Assembly: GCA_020403045.1 (NCBI GenBank)
Contig: JADBYK010000021.1
Location: forward strand, 1 to 64,000
From: Cytophagales bacterium
GTDB taxonomy: Bacteria; Bacteroidota; Bacteroidia; Cytophagales; Cyclobacteriaceae
Reading direction: 5' to 3'
Length of the DNA stretch: 64,000 nucleotides
Part shown: piece by piece, positions 54,059-62,398 of the stretch
How the letters are laid out: every line of letters starts with the position of its first letter
Numbering within the stretch: the first letter of the stretch is position 1
Notes under the pieces: generated by a model
Seen by the model: only the letters and a program-made list of their open reading frames with translations
What the model was told of the DNA's origin: nothing
Database searches by the model: none
Position numbers and translations under genes: made by a program

Positions 54059-54529
54059 ATGAAACCATATTTGACGGGAATAGTGTGTTTGACACTTTTA
54101 GCATCATGCGCTCCCGATAAACCAAAAAACATCGAAGAATTTCCTGATCAATCGACTAAATCTGCAGTCGAAGATGTTATCAGTGACCCAACCAAGGGGC
54201 TGGGAGCAATTAAGACAGTGACGCTTAAAACTCCTCTTGAACTTGATCGTGTAAGTAGAGGGTTAGCCATTTATGATATGAAGTGTTCAGCTTGTCATAA
54301 ACTGACCGCCCAGCGTGTGGTAGGCCCAGGCTGGAAAGATATTACCAAACGCAGGCAGCCCGAGTGGGTAATGAATATGATCACCAACATAGATATGATG
54401 TTGGAGAAGGATCCGGAGGCTCAAAAACTCTTGGAACTCTGCTTAATGCGCATGCCTAACCAAAACATGTCAATTGGTGATGCGCGCGATGTGCTGGAGT
54501 TCATGCGACAAAATGATGGGGAAAAATAG
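54059..54529 (+). CDS. Cytochrome c lipoprotein
   Basis: A 156-aa monoheme cytochrome c anchored as a lipoprotein (LTLLASC, Cys17). The heme motif is CSACH, and the distal Met is probably in RMPNQNMS. The start of a nos cluster is a common place in clade II organisms for a small cytochrome that passes electrons to NosZ. It is the first gene after box 2, 27 bp from nosZ. Confidence 0.92.
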   Translation: MKPYLTGIVCLTLLASCAPDKPKNIEEFPDQSTKSAVEDVISDPTKGLGAIKTVTLKTPLELDRVSRGLAIYDMKCSACHKLTAQRVVGPGWKDITKRRQPEWVMNMITNIDMMLEKDPEAQKLLELCLMRMPNQNMSIGDARDVLEFMRQNDGEK

Positions 54530-54556
54530 TTGACCAAATCTTAACCTAAATAAATA

Positions 54557-56536
54557 ATGAAAACAATAAAGAAGTCGGTTGTTCTGCTACTCGGTGTAGC
54601 GTCAGCCTTTATGTTTTATAGTTGTAAGCCGAAAGGGCCTCAGTCTGCGATCGTTGGCGATGCGGCATCGAAAGTCTATGTGGCTCCCGGGAAATACGAT
54701 GAGTTTTATAACATCGTGTCAGGTGGTTTCAACGGTCAGATGTCAGTGTATGGAATTCCGTCTGGGAGATTATTTAAAATTCTTCCTGTTTTTTCTGTTT
54801 TCCCTGAGAGCGGTTATGGATATAGCGAAGAGACAAAGCCGATGCTAAATACATCGCATGGATTTGTGCCATGGGATGATCTCCACCATATTGCACTCTC
54901 AGTTACCAAAGGTGAACACGATGGTCGCTGGGCATTTGGCAATGCAAATAATACTCCTCGCGTTGCTCGTATTAACTTGAAAACATTCAAGACAGAAGAG
55001 ATTCTGGAGTTACCCAATAGTGGGGGCAATCACTCATCGCCTTTTATCACAGAAAATAGCGAGTATATTGTTGCTGGCACACGTTTCAGTGTTCCGGTTG
55101 GTGACAAACGCGATGTGCCTATCAGCACGTACAAAGAGAATTTCAAGGGAACGATCAGCTTCATCAAGATTGATCCCATTACAGGTCGGATGAATATTGG
55201 CTTTCAATTGAAAACTCCGGGTGTGAATTTTGACTTGTCACGCGCAGGTAAAGGCCCTTCTCATGGTTGGTTCTTTTTCTCGTGCTATAATACGGAGCAA
55301 GCGTATACATTGTTGGAGGTAAATGCCACACAAAAAGACAAGGACTTTATCATGGCTGTAAATTGGAAGAAAGCAGAGGAATACATCGCGCAAGGAAAAG
55401 GTGAGAAAGTAAAGGCAAAGTATGCGCACAATCTTTTAGATGAAGGCACACATATGGCTACTTCTGAAATGATGACCGAAGTACTGCAACTTGATCCAAC
55501 GATCTTAAAAGACATTATCTATTTTATCCCTTGCCCCAAATCTCCCCATGGTTGCGATACTGATCCAACAGGCGAATATATTGTCGCTTCCGGAAAATTG
55601 GCGGCTATCATTCCTGTATTCTCGTTCACAAAAATTCAAGCTGCCATTGCTGCGAAAGATTTCGAAGGCGAGTTTGCGGGCATTCCTGTTATCAAATACG
55701 AATCAGCTTTACATGGTGAAGTTAAAAAACCGGGCCTTGGCCCATTGCATACCGAGTTTGATGAGAAAGGTAATGCTTACACTTCTTTCTTTGTTTCGTC
55801 AGAGATTGTTAAGTGGAATGTAAAATCTCTTGAAGTATTGGATCGAGTTCCTACCTACTACTCAATCGGTCACTTATGCGTTCCAGGTGGGCCAACCAGT
55901 AAACCACATGGAAAATATGTAATTGCCTACAACAAAATTACCAAAGATCGCTATTTGCCTACTGGCCCAGAGTTAACACAGTCCGCTCAATTATATGATA
56001 TCTCTGGAGATAAGATGCAGTTGCTACTTGACTTCCCAACCACTGGCGAGCCGCATTATGCCGAAGCAATTCCTGCCAGTTTGATTGCTCCTAACTCAAC
56101 TAAAATATTTAAGATTGAAGAGAATAATCACCCCTATGTGGCCAAAGGTGAGAAAGAGGCTAAAGTAGTTCGTAAAGGGAATGAAGTGCATGTATATATG
56201 ACGGCTATTCGTTCTCATTTAGTGCCAGATAATATTGAGGGTATCAAGATGGGTGATGTAGTGTATTTCCATGTTACCAACTTGGAACAAGACTGGGATG
56301 TACCGCACGGCTTTGCCATAAAAGGTGCAGCAAATGCAGAGATACTCATCATGCCAGGCGAAACGCAGACATTGAAATGGACACCCGATGAGGTCGGTGT
56401 GGTACCTTTTTATTGTACTGATTTTTGTTCAGCACTGCACCAAGAGATGCAAGGATATGCTCGCGTATCGCCCGCAGGCAGTAATGTGCCACTCAAATTC
56501 TCTACCGGTGTAGTGGAGGAGACCAGCTCAAAGTAA
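54557..56536 (+). CDS. nosZ: Nitrous oxide reductase NosZ, clade II (Sec-type)
   Basis: Reduces N2O to N2 in the periplasm using the copper centres CuA and CuZ. The 659-aa protein has a Sec/lipoprotein leader (VVLLLGVASAFMFYSC) and no twin-arginine motif, which marks clade II. His residues for CuZ are seen in WDDLHHIAL, GNHSS, KGPSHGW, CPKSPHGCD and LGPLHTEFD. The CuA site is His584, Cys620, Cys624, His628 and Met631 (CTDFCSALHQEM). A GC-rich terminator follows, so downstream nos genes may have a separate promoter. Confidence 0.97.
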   Translation: MKTIKKSVVLLLGVASAFMFYSCKPKGPQSAIVGDAASKVYVAPGKYDEFYNIVSGGFNGQMSVYGIPSGRLFKILPVFSVFPESGYGYSEETKPMLNTSHGFVPWDDLHHIALSVTKGEHDGRWAFGNANNTPRVARINLKTFKTEEILELPNSGGNHSSPFITENSEYIVAGTRFSVPVGDKRDVPISTYKENFKGTISFIKIDPITGRMNIGFQLKTPGVNFDLSRAGKGPSHGWFFFSCYNTEQAYTLLEVNATQKDKDFIMAVNWKKAEEYIAQGKGEKVKAKYAHNLLDEGTHMATSEMMTEVLQLDPTILKDIIYFIPCPKSPHGCDTDPTGEYIVASGKLAAIIPVFSFTKIQAAIAAKDFEGEFAGIPVIKYESALHGEVKKPGLGPLHTEFDEKGNAYTSFFVSSEIVKWNVKSLEVLDRVPTYYSIGHLCVPGGPTSKPHGKYVIAYNKITKDRYLPTGPELTQSAQLYDISGDKMQLLLDFPTTGEPHYAEAIPASLIAPNSTKIFKIEENNHPYVAKGEKEAKVVRKGNEVHVYMTAIRSHLVPDNIEGIKMGDVVYFHVTNLEQDWDVPHGFAIKGAANAEILIMPGETQTLKWTPDEVGVVPFYCTDFCSALHQEMQGYARVSPAGSNVPLKFSTGVVEETSSK

Positions 56537-56607
56537 GTAAGTTTCCCTGCCTGCCGCCTGCCTTCCGGGTAGGTTGGGTAGGCAGGATAGTTTACAGGTT
56601 TGAGTAA

Positions 56608-56635
56608 GGGCGCCTCGGCTTTGGGGCGCCTTTTT
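56608..56635 (+). terminator. Terminator after nosZ
   Basis: GGCGCC ... GGCGCC stem followed by TTTTT. A further inverted repeat (CCTGCC ... GGCAGG) at about 56544-56586 precedes it. It would let nosZ be expressed above the accessory genes. Confidence 0.8.
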
Positions 56636-56728
56636 ACAAGGTACTACGAGGCGAAAATGGTAACAATCATTCACGATCGTGTTCAATAGTTAATCTTTTA
56701 GAATGGGCGTAGTAGTAGCAAACCAAAA

Positions 56729-57304
56729 ATGAAATCTTTAAAACCTATTACACGAATTGCAGTCGGTCTTTCAGCCCTTGCACTCGTCTCGGCTTATTTT
56801 GTTCCGCTGTGGCAAATTATCATGTGGGCACCTCAATACCCAGAAGGACTCGAGATGAAAATCTGGATCAACACACTTAGTGGGGATGTAAGAACCATTA
56901 GTGCATTGAATCATTACATCGGGATGAAAACCATTGAGGTAAGCATGTTCCCTGAATTTAGTTACATGATTTACTTGGTTGGAGCAATAATTGGGATAGG
57001 TTTATTGGCAGCCATCATCAATAAGCGATTTATGTTGCTTTCTTACTTTGCAACTATTTTACTCGCTGGCGTTGGAGCGCTCATCGATTTCTACTTATGG
57101 GGTTACGACTATGGGCATAACCTAAACCCGGAGGCACCCATTAAAATAGAAGGGATGTCGTACCAACCACCCTTGATTGGCACAAAAGTATTGTTAAACT
57201 TCACCGCCTTCTCTGGGCCCGATATTGGTGGTTGGATTTTTATTGGAGTGGGTGTGTTGCTGGGAGGATTGGTATTTTATGAATGGAGAAAAAGCAATAA
57301 TTAG
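56729..57304 (+). CDS. Nos-cluster membrane protein
   Basis: A 191-aa polytopic protein with about four helices (IAVGLSALALVSAYFVPLW, FSYMIYLVGAIIGIGLLAA, LLSYFATILLAGVGALIDF and a C-terminal one). A hydrophilic periplasmic stretch carries DYGHNLNPEAPIKIEGMS. I recall proteins of this shape beside nosZ in Bacteroidota, but cannot name a biochemical role. It may help copper delivery or electron transfer. It runs into nosL with 1 bp spacing. Confidence 0.75.
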   Translation: MKSLKPITRIAVGLSALALVSAYFVPLWQIIMWAPQYPEGLEMKIWINTLSGDVRTISALNHYIGMKTIEVSMFPEFSYMIYLVGAIIGIGLLAAIINKRFMLLSYFATILLAGVGALIDFYLWGYDYGHNLNPEAPIKIEGMSYQPPLIGTKVLLNFTAFSGPDIGGWIFIGVGVLLGGLVFYEWRKSNN

Positions 57305-57305
57305 T

Positions 57306-57749
57306 ATGAAGATATTGATTTCAATCTTTAGCGCATCTCTATTGATTTTATCTACTAGCTCTTGTTCAACAGACCCAGAACCATTGGTCTATGGCATCGA
57401 TCTATGTAACTTTTGCAAAATGACTTTGATGGACAAGAAGTTTGGTGCAGAGCTAGTCACCAAAAAGGGAAAGGTGTACAAATTCGATGATATGAATTGT
57501 TTCCTGAACTTCTATAACTCAGGATTTGAAAATACCGCAGATTACCAACACAAACTTGTGGTAGACTTCGCGAGCGAAGGAAAACTCATTGATGCCACTC
57601 ACGCGTTTTACATCAAGTCATCGGCCATCAGAAGCCCGATGGACGGGCAAGTGGCGGCATTTGAAGTAAAGACAAACTCAGATAAATATAAAAAAGAGTG
57701 GAAAGGGATTTATTTGGCTTGGGGTGAAGTAATAACACAATACAAATGA
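57306..57749 (+). CDS. nosL: Copper-binding lipoprotein NosL
   Basis: A 147-aa outer lipoprotein (LILSTSSC) that binds Cu(I) and supplies it to NosZ. The conserved DLCNFCKMTLMDKKFGAEL contains the metal-binding Cys-x2-Cys with Met, and KFDDMNCFLNF follows. The ATG at 57306 is the natural start; the frame open further upstream overlaps the previous gene. It overlaps nosD by four bases (ATGA). Confidence 0.93.
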   Translation: MKILISIFSASLLILSTSSCSTDPEPLVYGIDLCNFCKMTLMDKKFGAELVTKKGKVYKFDDMNCFLNFYNSGFENTADYQHKLVVDFASEGKLIDATHAFYIKSSAIRSPMDGQVAAFEVKTNSDKYKKEWKGIYLAWGEVITQYK

Positions 57750-58987
57750 TACGTGTAGTAATATTTGTTGCTGTTTTCCTTTTCTCTGTCTGCACGTTTG
57801 CACGCACATGGGTAGTAGCGAAAAACAGTTCAGTCAAGTCGATCAAGTCAGCCATTGAACTTGCTGCAAAGGGAGACACCATCCGTATTATGAAAGGCAT
57901 TTACAAAGAAGGCAACATGGTGATTCAGAAATCAATTGTCATTATTGGAATCGATTACCCGGTTTTAGATGGGGAAAATAAATATGAAATTTTCACGATT
58001 GCCGCCACCGATGTTTCTATTATTGGTTTGCGGATGATCAACACGGGGGTAGGTAGCATCAACGACATTTCTGCGATAAGTGCCATAGAAGCAAAACGAT
58101 TAAGAGTACTTAACAATCAATTCGAGAATACTTTCTTTGGAATTCACTTGGCAAATTGTATCGGCAGTGTGGTTGAAGATAATGTACTCCACTCCAATGC
58201 GGAAGTAGAACACCAAATTGGCAACGGCATCCATGCCTGGAAATGTGATTCGATTACGATTCGAAACAATAAAGTCAGTGGCCACCGTGATGGTATTTAT
58301 TTTGAGTTTGTTACCAACTCATTGGTGGAAAAAAATTTCAGCCATCATAATATGCGCTATGGGCTGCATTTTATGTTCTCGCACAACGATGAATATCGAT
58401 CCAATGTCTTTCAAAATAATGGAGCGGGTGTAGCGGTGATGTATACCAAGAAAGTAAAGATGATCAGCAATCGGTTTGAAGATAACTGGGGTGCGTCTTC
58501 CTATGGCCTTTTGTTGAAGGACATTGGCGATGCCGATATACAGCTCAATCACTTTGCAAAAAATACAGTTGCCGTTTATATGGAGGGTTCGAGCCGCTGT
58601 CATTTTACCCAAAATGTTTTTAGTGGCAATGGTTGGGCCGTAAAGATGCAAGCCAACTGTGATGAAAATGTATATTCAAAAAACAGTTTCTTATCCAATA
58701 CGTTCGATATGGCTACCAATGGATCGTTGGTGTTGAATACAGTAGATGCCAATTACTGGGACAAGTACGAAGGGTATGACTTGGATAAGGACAGAGTAGG
58801 GGATGTTCCCTATCATCCGGTGAGTTTGTATTCGATGGTGGTAGAGAAGATGCCATCAGCTGTTATGTTGTGGAGAAGTTTTTTAGTATACATGCTGGAC
58901 CGAACTGAAAAAGTGTTACCCTCGGCTACACCTGAGAATCTCAAAGATATTCATCCGGCCATGCGTAATTATGATTACAATTTTTGA
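57746..58987 (+). CDS. nosD: Periplasmic copper-assembly protein NosD
   Basis: A 413-aa secreted right-handed beta-helix protein needed to build the CuZ centre. The signal peptide is VVIFVAVFLFSVCTFA. Repeated parallel-helix rungs (LRVLNNQFENTFFGIHLANC, SITIRNNKVSGHRDGIYFEF, NHFAKNTVAVYMEG) fill most of the protein. It ends with DANYWDKYEGYDLDKDRVGDVPYHP, typical of NosD. NosD works with the ABC pair NosF-NosY that follows. Confidence 0.94.
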   Translation: MIRVVIFVAVFLFSVCTFARTWVVAKNSSVKSIKSAIELAAKGDTIRIMKGIYKEGNMVIQKSIVIIGIDYPVLDGENKYEIFTIAATDVSIIGLRMINTGVGSINDISAISAIEAKRLRVLNNQFENTFFGIHLANCIGSVVEDNVLHSNAEVEHQIGNGIHAWKCDSITIRNNKVSGHRDGIYFEFVTNSLVEKNFSHHNMRYGLHFMFSHNDEYRSNVFQNNGAGVAVMYTKKVKMISNRFEDNWGASSYGLLLKDIGDADIQLNHFAKNTVAVYMEGSSRCHFTQNVFSGNGWAVKMQANCDENVYSKNSFLSNTFDMATNGSLVLNTVDANYWDKYEGYDLDKDRVGDVPYHPVSLYSMVVEKMPSAVMLWRSFLVYMLDRTEKVLPSATPENLKDIHPAMRNYDYNF

Positions 58988-59020
58988 AAACAGGGTAACG
59001 AGATGTTAGACGCCTCAACA

Positions 59021-59055
59021 CGATCAACCAACAACTACTAACGAACAACGAACTC
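59021..59055 (+). repeat. 7-nt word array (family 4) before nosF
   Basis: Words of the type CCAACAA, CTACTAA, CGAACAA repeat every 7 nt and end at the nosF start codon. Unlike the dcw arrays there is no inverted partner nearby. Confidence 0.6.
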
Positions 59056-59056
59056 A

Positions 59057-59782
59057 ATGATTATAATTTCTGCTGTCAATAAGCGATTTGGGAAACTGGA
59101 AGTGTTGAAGTCGATCTATGCCGAATTCAATCACGGTAAGTCGTATGCGATGATCGGTCCTAATGGCTCGGGAAAAACGACTTTGATCAAATGCATCTTA
59201 GGAATGGTGCTGCCGGATTCGGGAACAATCAATGTGAATGGAAAATCCATTGCCAACGACTGGAGTTATCGCAATCTAGTTGGGTACATGCCGCAGATCG
59301 GTCGTTATCCGGATCAGATGAAGATTGGTCAAATCTTTGATATGATCCGCGACTTGAGACAGGATCAATCTCATATCGATGAAGATTTGATCAAGGAATT
59401 TAATCTGGATCACATGAGCGATAAGCGCATGCACACCTTATCTGGCGGAACCCGACAGAAGGTTAGTGCGTCACTCGCTTTTTTATTCAATCCCCGTATT
59501 ATGATTCTCGATGAGCCGACAGCCGGCCTTGATCCGATTGCAGTAGAGATTCTCAAAGAAAAAATTATAGCCGAGAAAAACAAGGATCGTACCTTTTTGA
59601 TCACCTCTCACATAATGAGTGATCTCGATGAGTTAACCTCGAATGTAGTTTATCTGGAGGAAGGCAAAATATTATTCAACGACACGATTGATTTGCTCAA
59701 GGAGGAAACAGGTGAAATAAAACTAGGGCGGGCAATTGCCACCATTATGAAACGAAACCTAAAGGAATCAGAAAGAGTATGA
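59057..59782 (+). CDS. nosF: ABC ATPase NosF
   Basis: The ATP-binding subunit of the NosFY transporter, 241 aa. Walker A is GPNGSGKTTL, signature LSGGTRQKVSASLAFL, Walker B IMILDEPTAGLDP. NosFY uses ATP to hand a sulfur species or to reshape NosD for CuZ assembly. It overlaps nosY by four bases, so the two are made together. Confidence 0.94.
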   Translation: MIIISAVNKRFGKLEVLKSIYAEFNHGKSYAMIGPNGSGKTTLIKCILGMVLPDSGTINVNGKSIANDWSYRNLVGYMPQIGRYPDQMKIGQIFDMIRDLRQDQSHIDEDLIKEFNLDHMSDKRMHTLSGGTRQKVSASLAFLFNPRIMILDEPTAGLDPIAVEILKEKIIAEKNKDRTFLITSHIMSDLDELTSNVVYLEEGKILFNDTIDLLKEETGEIKLGRAIATIMKRNLKESERV

Positions 59783-60546
59783 TGAAGATTGCCAAATACG
59801 TGAGCTATGACATTCTGCGGAATCGTTTTATTGCGTTGTACACGCTTTTCTTGCTAATGGTTACCTTCAGCATGTTTAGCCTTGATAGCGACCCCGGAAA
59901 GGCTACTTTGAGCTTGTTGAATATAGTTCTTCTCGTAGTGCCCTTAGTGAGTATTGTTTTCACCACGATCCATTTTTATAATTCGTACGAGTTTATCGAA
60001 TTGCTTCTCGCACAACCGGTCAGTCGCAAAACAATCTACTTTGCAGAGTATTTTTCGATTTCAATAGCCTTGTCAACTGCCTACATCATTGGTGTAGCCA
60101 TACCCATGCTGTTTCTAAATTTTAGCGAAAGTTCTTTGTATCTCATTATGGCGGGGCTGCTATTGACATTTGTCTTTGTGGCTCTTGCTTTTGGGGCTTC
60201 TGTTGCTACTCGTGATAAGGCAAAAGCAATCGGCATTGCGTTACTGTTTTGGTTTTACTTCACTCTTATCTATGATGGTCTGATCTTATATGTGATTTAC
60301 AGCTTTAGTGACTATCCGTTGGATAAAGTAACCTTGGCCTTGGTTTCACTCAATCCGATTGACCTGGCTCGCATTATTATTTTGCTAAAATTGGATTTGT
60401 CAGCACTGATGGGGTACACGGGTGCATTCTATAAGAATTTCTTTGGCAGTAGTTTAGGCGTAATTTATTCCGTTTTGTTTCTGTTCGTTTGGACGCTAGC
60501 CCCTTTGCTGCTGGCCATGAGAAAGTTTGTGAGAAAAGATATTTAA
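59779..60546 (+). CDS. nosY: ABC permease NosY
   Basis: The membrane subunit partnering NosF, 255 aa with six helices. It opens with KYVSYDILRNRFIALYTLF, has the conserved region YEFIELLLAQPVSRKTIYFAEY between the first helices, and SLNPIDLARIIILL later, all NosY-like. The start may be ATG 59779 or 59782. Confidence 0.93.
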   Translation: MMKIAKYVSYDILRNRFIALYTLFLLMVTFSMFSLDSDPGKATLSLLNIVLLVVPLVSIVFTTIHFYNSYEFIELLLAQPVSRKTIYFAEYFSISIALSTAYIIGVAIPMLFLNFSESSLYLIMAGLLLTFVFVALAFGASVATRDKAKAIGIALLFWFYFTLIYDGLILYVIYSFSDYPLDKVTLALVSLNPIDLARIIILLKLDLSALMGYTGAFYKNFFGSSLGVIYSVLFLFVWTLAPLLLAMRKFVRKDI

Positions 60547-60549
60547 GAG

Positions 60550-60573
60550 CATATATGATTAGAATCATATATG
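60550..60573 (+). promoter_or_regulatory. Crp/Fnr box 3 (fasciclin-trHb block)
   Basis: Perfect 10-bp arms CATATATGAT and ATCATATATG around TAGA contain TGAT-N4-ATCA. It is placed 126 bp before the fasciclin start. No good TAnnTTTG element sits at the 29.5-bp position found for boxes 1 and 2 (TATTGCAT at 60593 is the nearest). The hairpin could also end nosY transcription. Confidence 0.65.
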
Positions 60574-60698
60574 AAAAGTTGAAAAAAGGAAATATTGCAT
60601 TGAATACATGGAAAACAGACTGTTGTCATTTCCTATGTGCGTAATCGAAAGCCTCATTTTGCTTAGAACAATACCTGTTAAACTTAAACGATAACAAT

Positions 60699-61265
60699 AT
60701 GAGAACCCATAAAACATTTCTGGCCATTGTGCTTTCTATATCCCTGATAGCTGCTTCTTGTGGCCGAAGCGGAACAACAGAAACTGCTTCTTCTGTGGCG
60801 GAAACTTCTGTAGGTGGAGGCCAATCAGCTGTTCAAGATGACGTATCACAAAAAGATGTTGTGCGTGTAGCAGTGGGATCAGCTGCTCACACCACTTTGG
60901 TAACTGCATTAAAGACTGCCGAGTATGTAGATGTGCTTTCGAATGCAGGGCCGTTTACTGTGTTCGCACCTACCAACGATGCCTTTAATCTATTGCCAGC
61001 CGGAACAGTTGAAGGCTTATTGAAGCCTGAAAGTAAAGATGCGCTCCGGAATATTTTGGAATACCATGTAGCCGTTGGTGTCTATAAACTAGAGAACCTG
61101 AAAGATGGCCAAACCATAAACCAGGTAAATCTTGACAATGTTATCATTGGAGTGAAAGATGGAAAGTATACTGTTAATGGTGCAAATATTGTAGGAACTG
61201 TTCCTGCTTCAAACGGAGTGGTGTATGTAGTGGATGCTGTATTGTTGCCTCCGGCCATAAAATAA
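60699..61265 (+). CDS. Fasciclin-domain lipoprotein
   Basis: A 188-aa lipoprotein (LSISLIAASC) with one FAS1 domain from about residue 55: SAAHTTLVTALKTAEYVDVL, GPFTVFAPTNDAFNLLP, LRNILEYHVAVGVY and the C-terminal NGVVYVVDAVLLPP. FAS1 domains bind proteins, sugars or small ligands, and bacterial ones occur near redox and nos genes. A Thr/Ser/Gly-rich linker separates the domain from the anchor. First gene of a four-gene block ending in a hemoglobin. Confidence 0.92.
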   Translation: MRTHKTFLAIVLSISLIAASCGRSGTTETASSVAETSVGGGQSAVQDDVSQKDVVRVAVGSAAHTTLVTALKTAEYVDVLSNAGPFTVFAPTNDAFNLLPAGTVEGLLKPESKDALRNILEYHVAVGVYKLENLKDGQTINQVNLDNVIIGVKDGKYTVNGANIVGTVPASNGVVYVVDAVLLPPAIK

Positions 61266-61279
61266 ATTCTACCTTATAG

Positions 61280-61714
61280 ATGAAGTGGCTTGTTTTACTG
61301 CATGTATTAGGAGCCACGATTTGGGCTGGCGGTCATTTGATCTTATCGATTGGCTTTTTGCCAAGGGCACTGAAGGAAAGAAAACTGAATATCATTTTAG
61401 ATTTTGAAAAGCAATACGAGCGGGTGGGAATACCCGCTTTGTTGGTTCAAGTGATTACCGGATTTTGGATGGCGACTATCTATGTGCCGATCAGTGATTG
61501 GCTATCGCTTTCGACACCTCATCATGCGTATTTATGGGTGAAGATTGGATTACTGCTGTGCACTATCGGCTTTGCCATCCATGCCCGACTATTTATCATT
61601 CCTCGGCTAACAATTGAAAAACTGCCGTTGCTAGCTTTCCATATCATAGTTGCCACCGTGTTAGCGGTTAGTTTTGTCATCACAGGCTTGAGTTTTAGAT
61701 TCACCTATTTTTAA
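61280..61714 (+). CDS. CopD-like four-helix membrane protein
   Basis: A 144-aa protein with four helices resembling the CopD/DUF2269 group. The first helix is WLVLLHVLGATIWAGGHLIL, with paired His in HVLG and GGHL, and HHAYLWVKIGLLLC opens the third. Conserved His and Trp suggest a heme or copper site in the membrane. It is 14 bp after the fasciclin gene and 4 bp before the cupin gene, so cotranscribed. Confidence 0.75.
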   Translation: MKWLVLLHVLGATIWAGGHLILSIGFLPRALKERKLNIILDFEKQYERVGIPALLVQVITGFWMATIYVPISDWLSLSTPHHAYLWVKIGLLLCTIGFAIHARLFIIPRLTIEKLPLLAFHIIVATVLAVSFVITGLSFRFTYF

Positions 61715-61718
61715 AACC

Positions 61719-62018
61719 ATGAATATTGCCAAAGAGATTACGTTCAGTGGGGAGAAGCCATTCGTTCTGGCCATTCGCAACACAGAAATCGCGAATGTTT
61801 TTGCAGTCGGTTTGATAAAAGATCAAGTGCTGCCAAAACATAAGACACAATTGCCAACCTTGCTGATTGTACTTCGGGGATCCATCTTGTTTCGGATCAA
61901 TTCAGAAGAAATAAAACTATCTGCACTGGATACCTATCAGATACCAATTGATAAAGAGCATGACGTAACGGGAATGGGTGAGGAAAATATTTTCCTAATA
62001 ACAAAAGAAAAAATTTAA
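61719..62018 (+). CDS. Small cupin-like protein
   Basis: A 99-aa beta-barrel protein with the cupin pattern: KDQVLPKHKTQLPTLLIVLR (motif 1, one His), GSILFRINSEE and DTYQIPIDKEHDVTGMG (motif 2, one His). The metal site is reduced compared with full cupins. Its place directly before the truncated hemoglobin suggests a role in NO or oxygen response. The reaction is unknown. Confidence 0.75.
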   Translation: MNIAKEITFSGEKPFVLAIRNTEIANVFAVGLIKDQVLPKHKTQLPTLLIVLRGSILFRINSEEIKLSALDTYQIPIDKEHDVTGMGEENIFLITKEKI

Positions 62019-62026
62019 CGAATTGG

Positions 62027-62386
62027 ATGAAAAAAGATATTGAATCCCGAGCAGATATTGAGTGGCTGGTCAATCAGTTTTACAATAAGGTAAATCGGGA
62101 TACGTTGCTTGCTCCGGTATTTAGCCATGTAGATTGGCCGCATCACCTTCCCATTATGTATAATTTCTGGTCTTCCATACTTTTAGGAGATCAATCGTAT
62201 CAAGGCAATCCATTTCTAAAACACATCCACTTGGTTATTGATTCTTCTCATTTCAATCAATGGTTAGCTTTATTCATAGCTACAGTTGATAAGAATTTTT
62301 CGGGCTATAAGGCCGATGAGGTAAAAAGCCGAGCACAGAGCATTGCTGGAGTTTTTCAGCACAAAATGGGGCTTCTGGCTCCTTAA
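62027..62386 (+). CDS. Group III truncated hemoglobin
   Basis: A 119-aa heme protein of the trHb3 group: IEWLVNQFYNKVNRDTLLAPVF, HVDWPHHLPIMYNFWSSILL, and the proximal His region DSSHFNQWLALF. These are linked to NO or oxygen handling in other bacteria. Being last in a block behind a Crp/Fnr box and next to nos genes, it may protect against NO arising from denitrification. It ends 13 bp before the convergent disrupted gene. Confidence 0.92.
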   Translation: MKKDIESRADIEWLVNQFYNKVNRDTLLAPVFSHVDWPHHLPIMYNFWSSILLGDQSYQGNPFLKHIHLVIDSSHFNQWLALFIATVDKNFSGYKADEVKSRAQSIAGVFQHKMGLLAP

Positions 62387-62398
62387 TTAAATAGGCGG

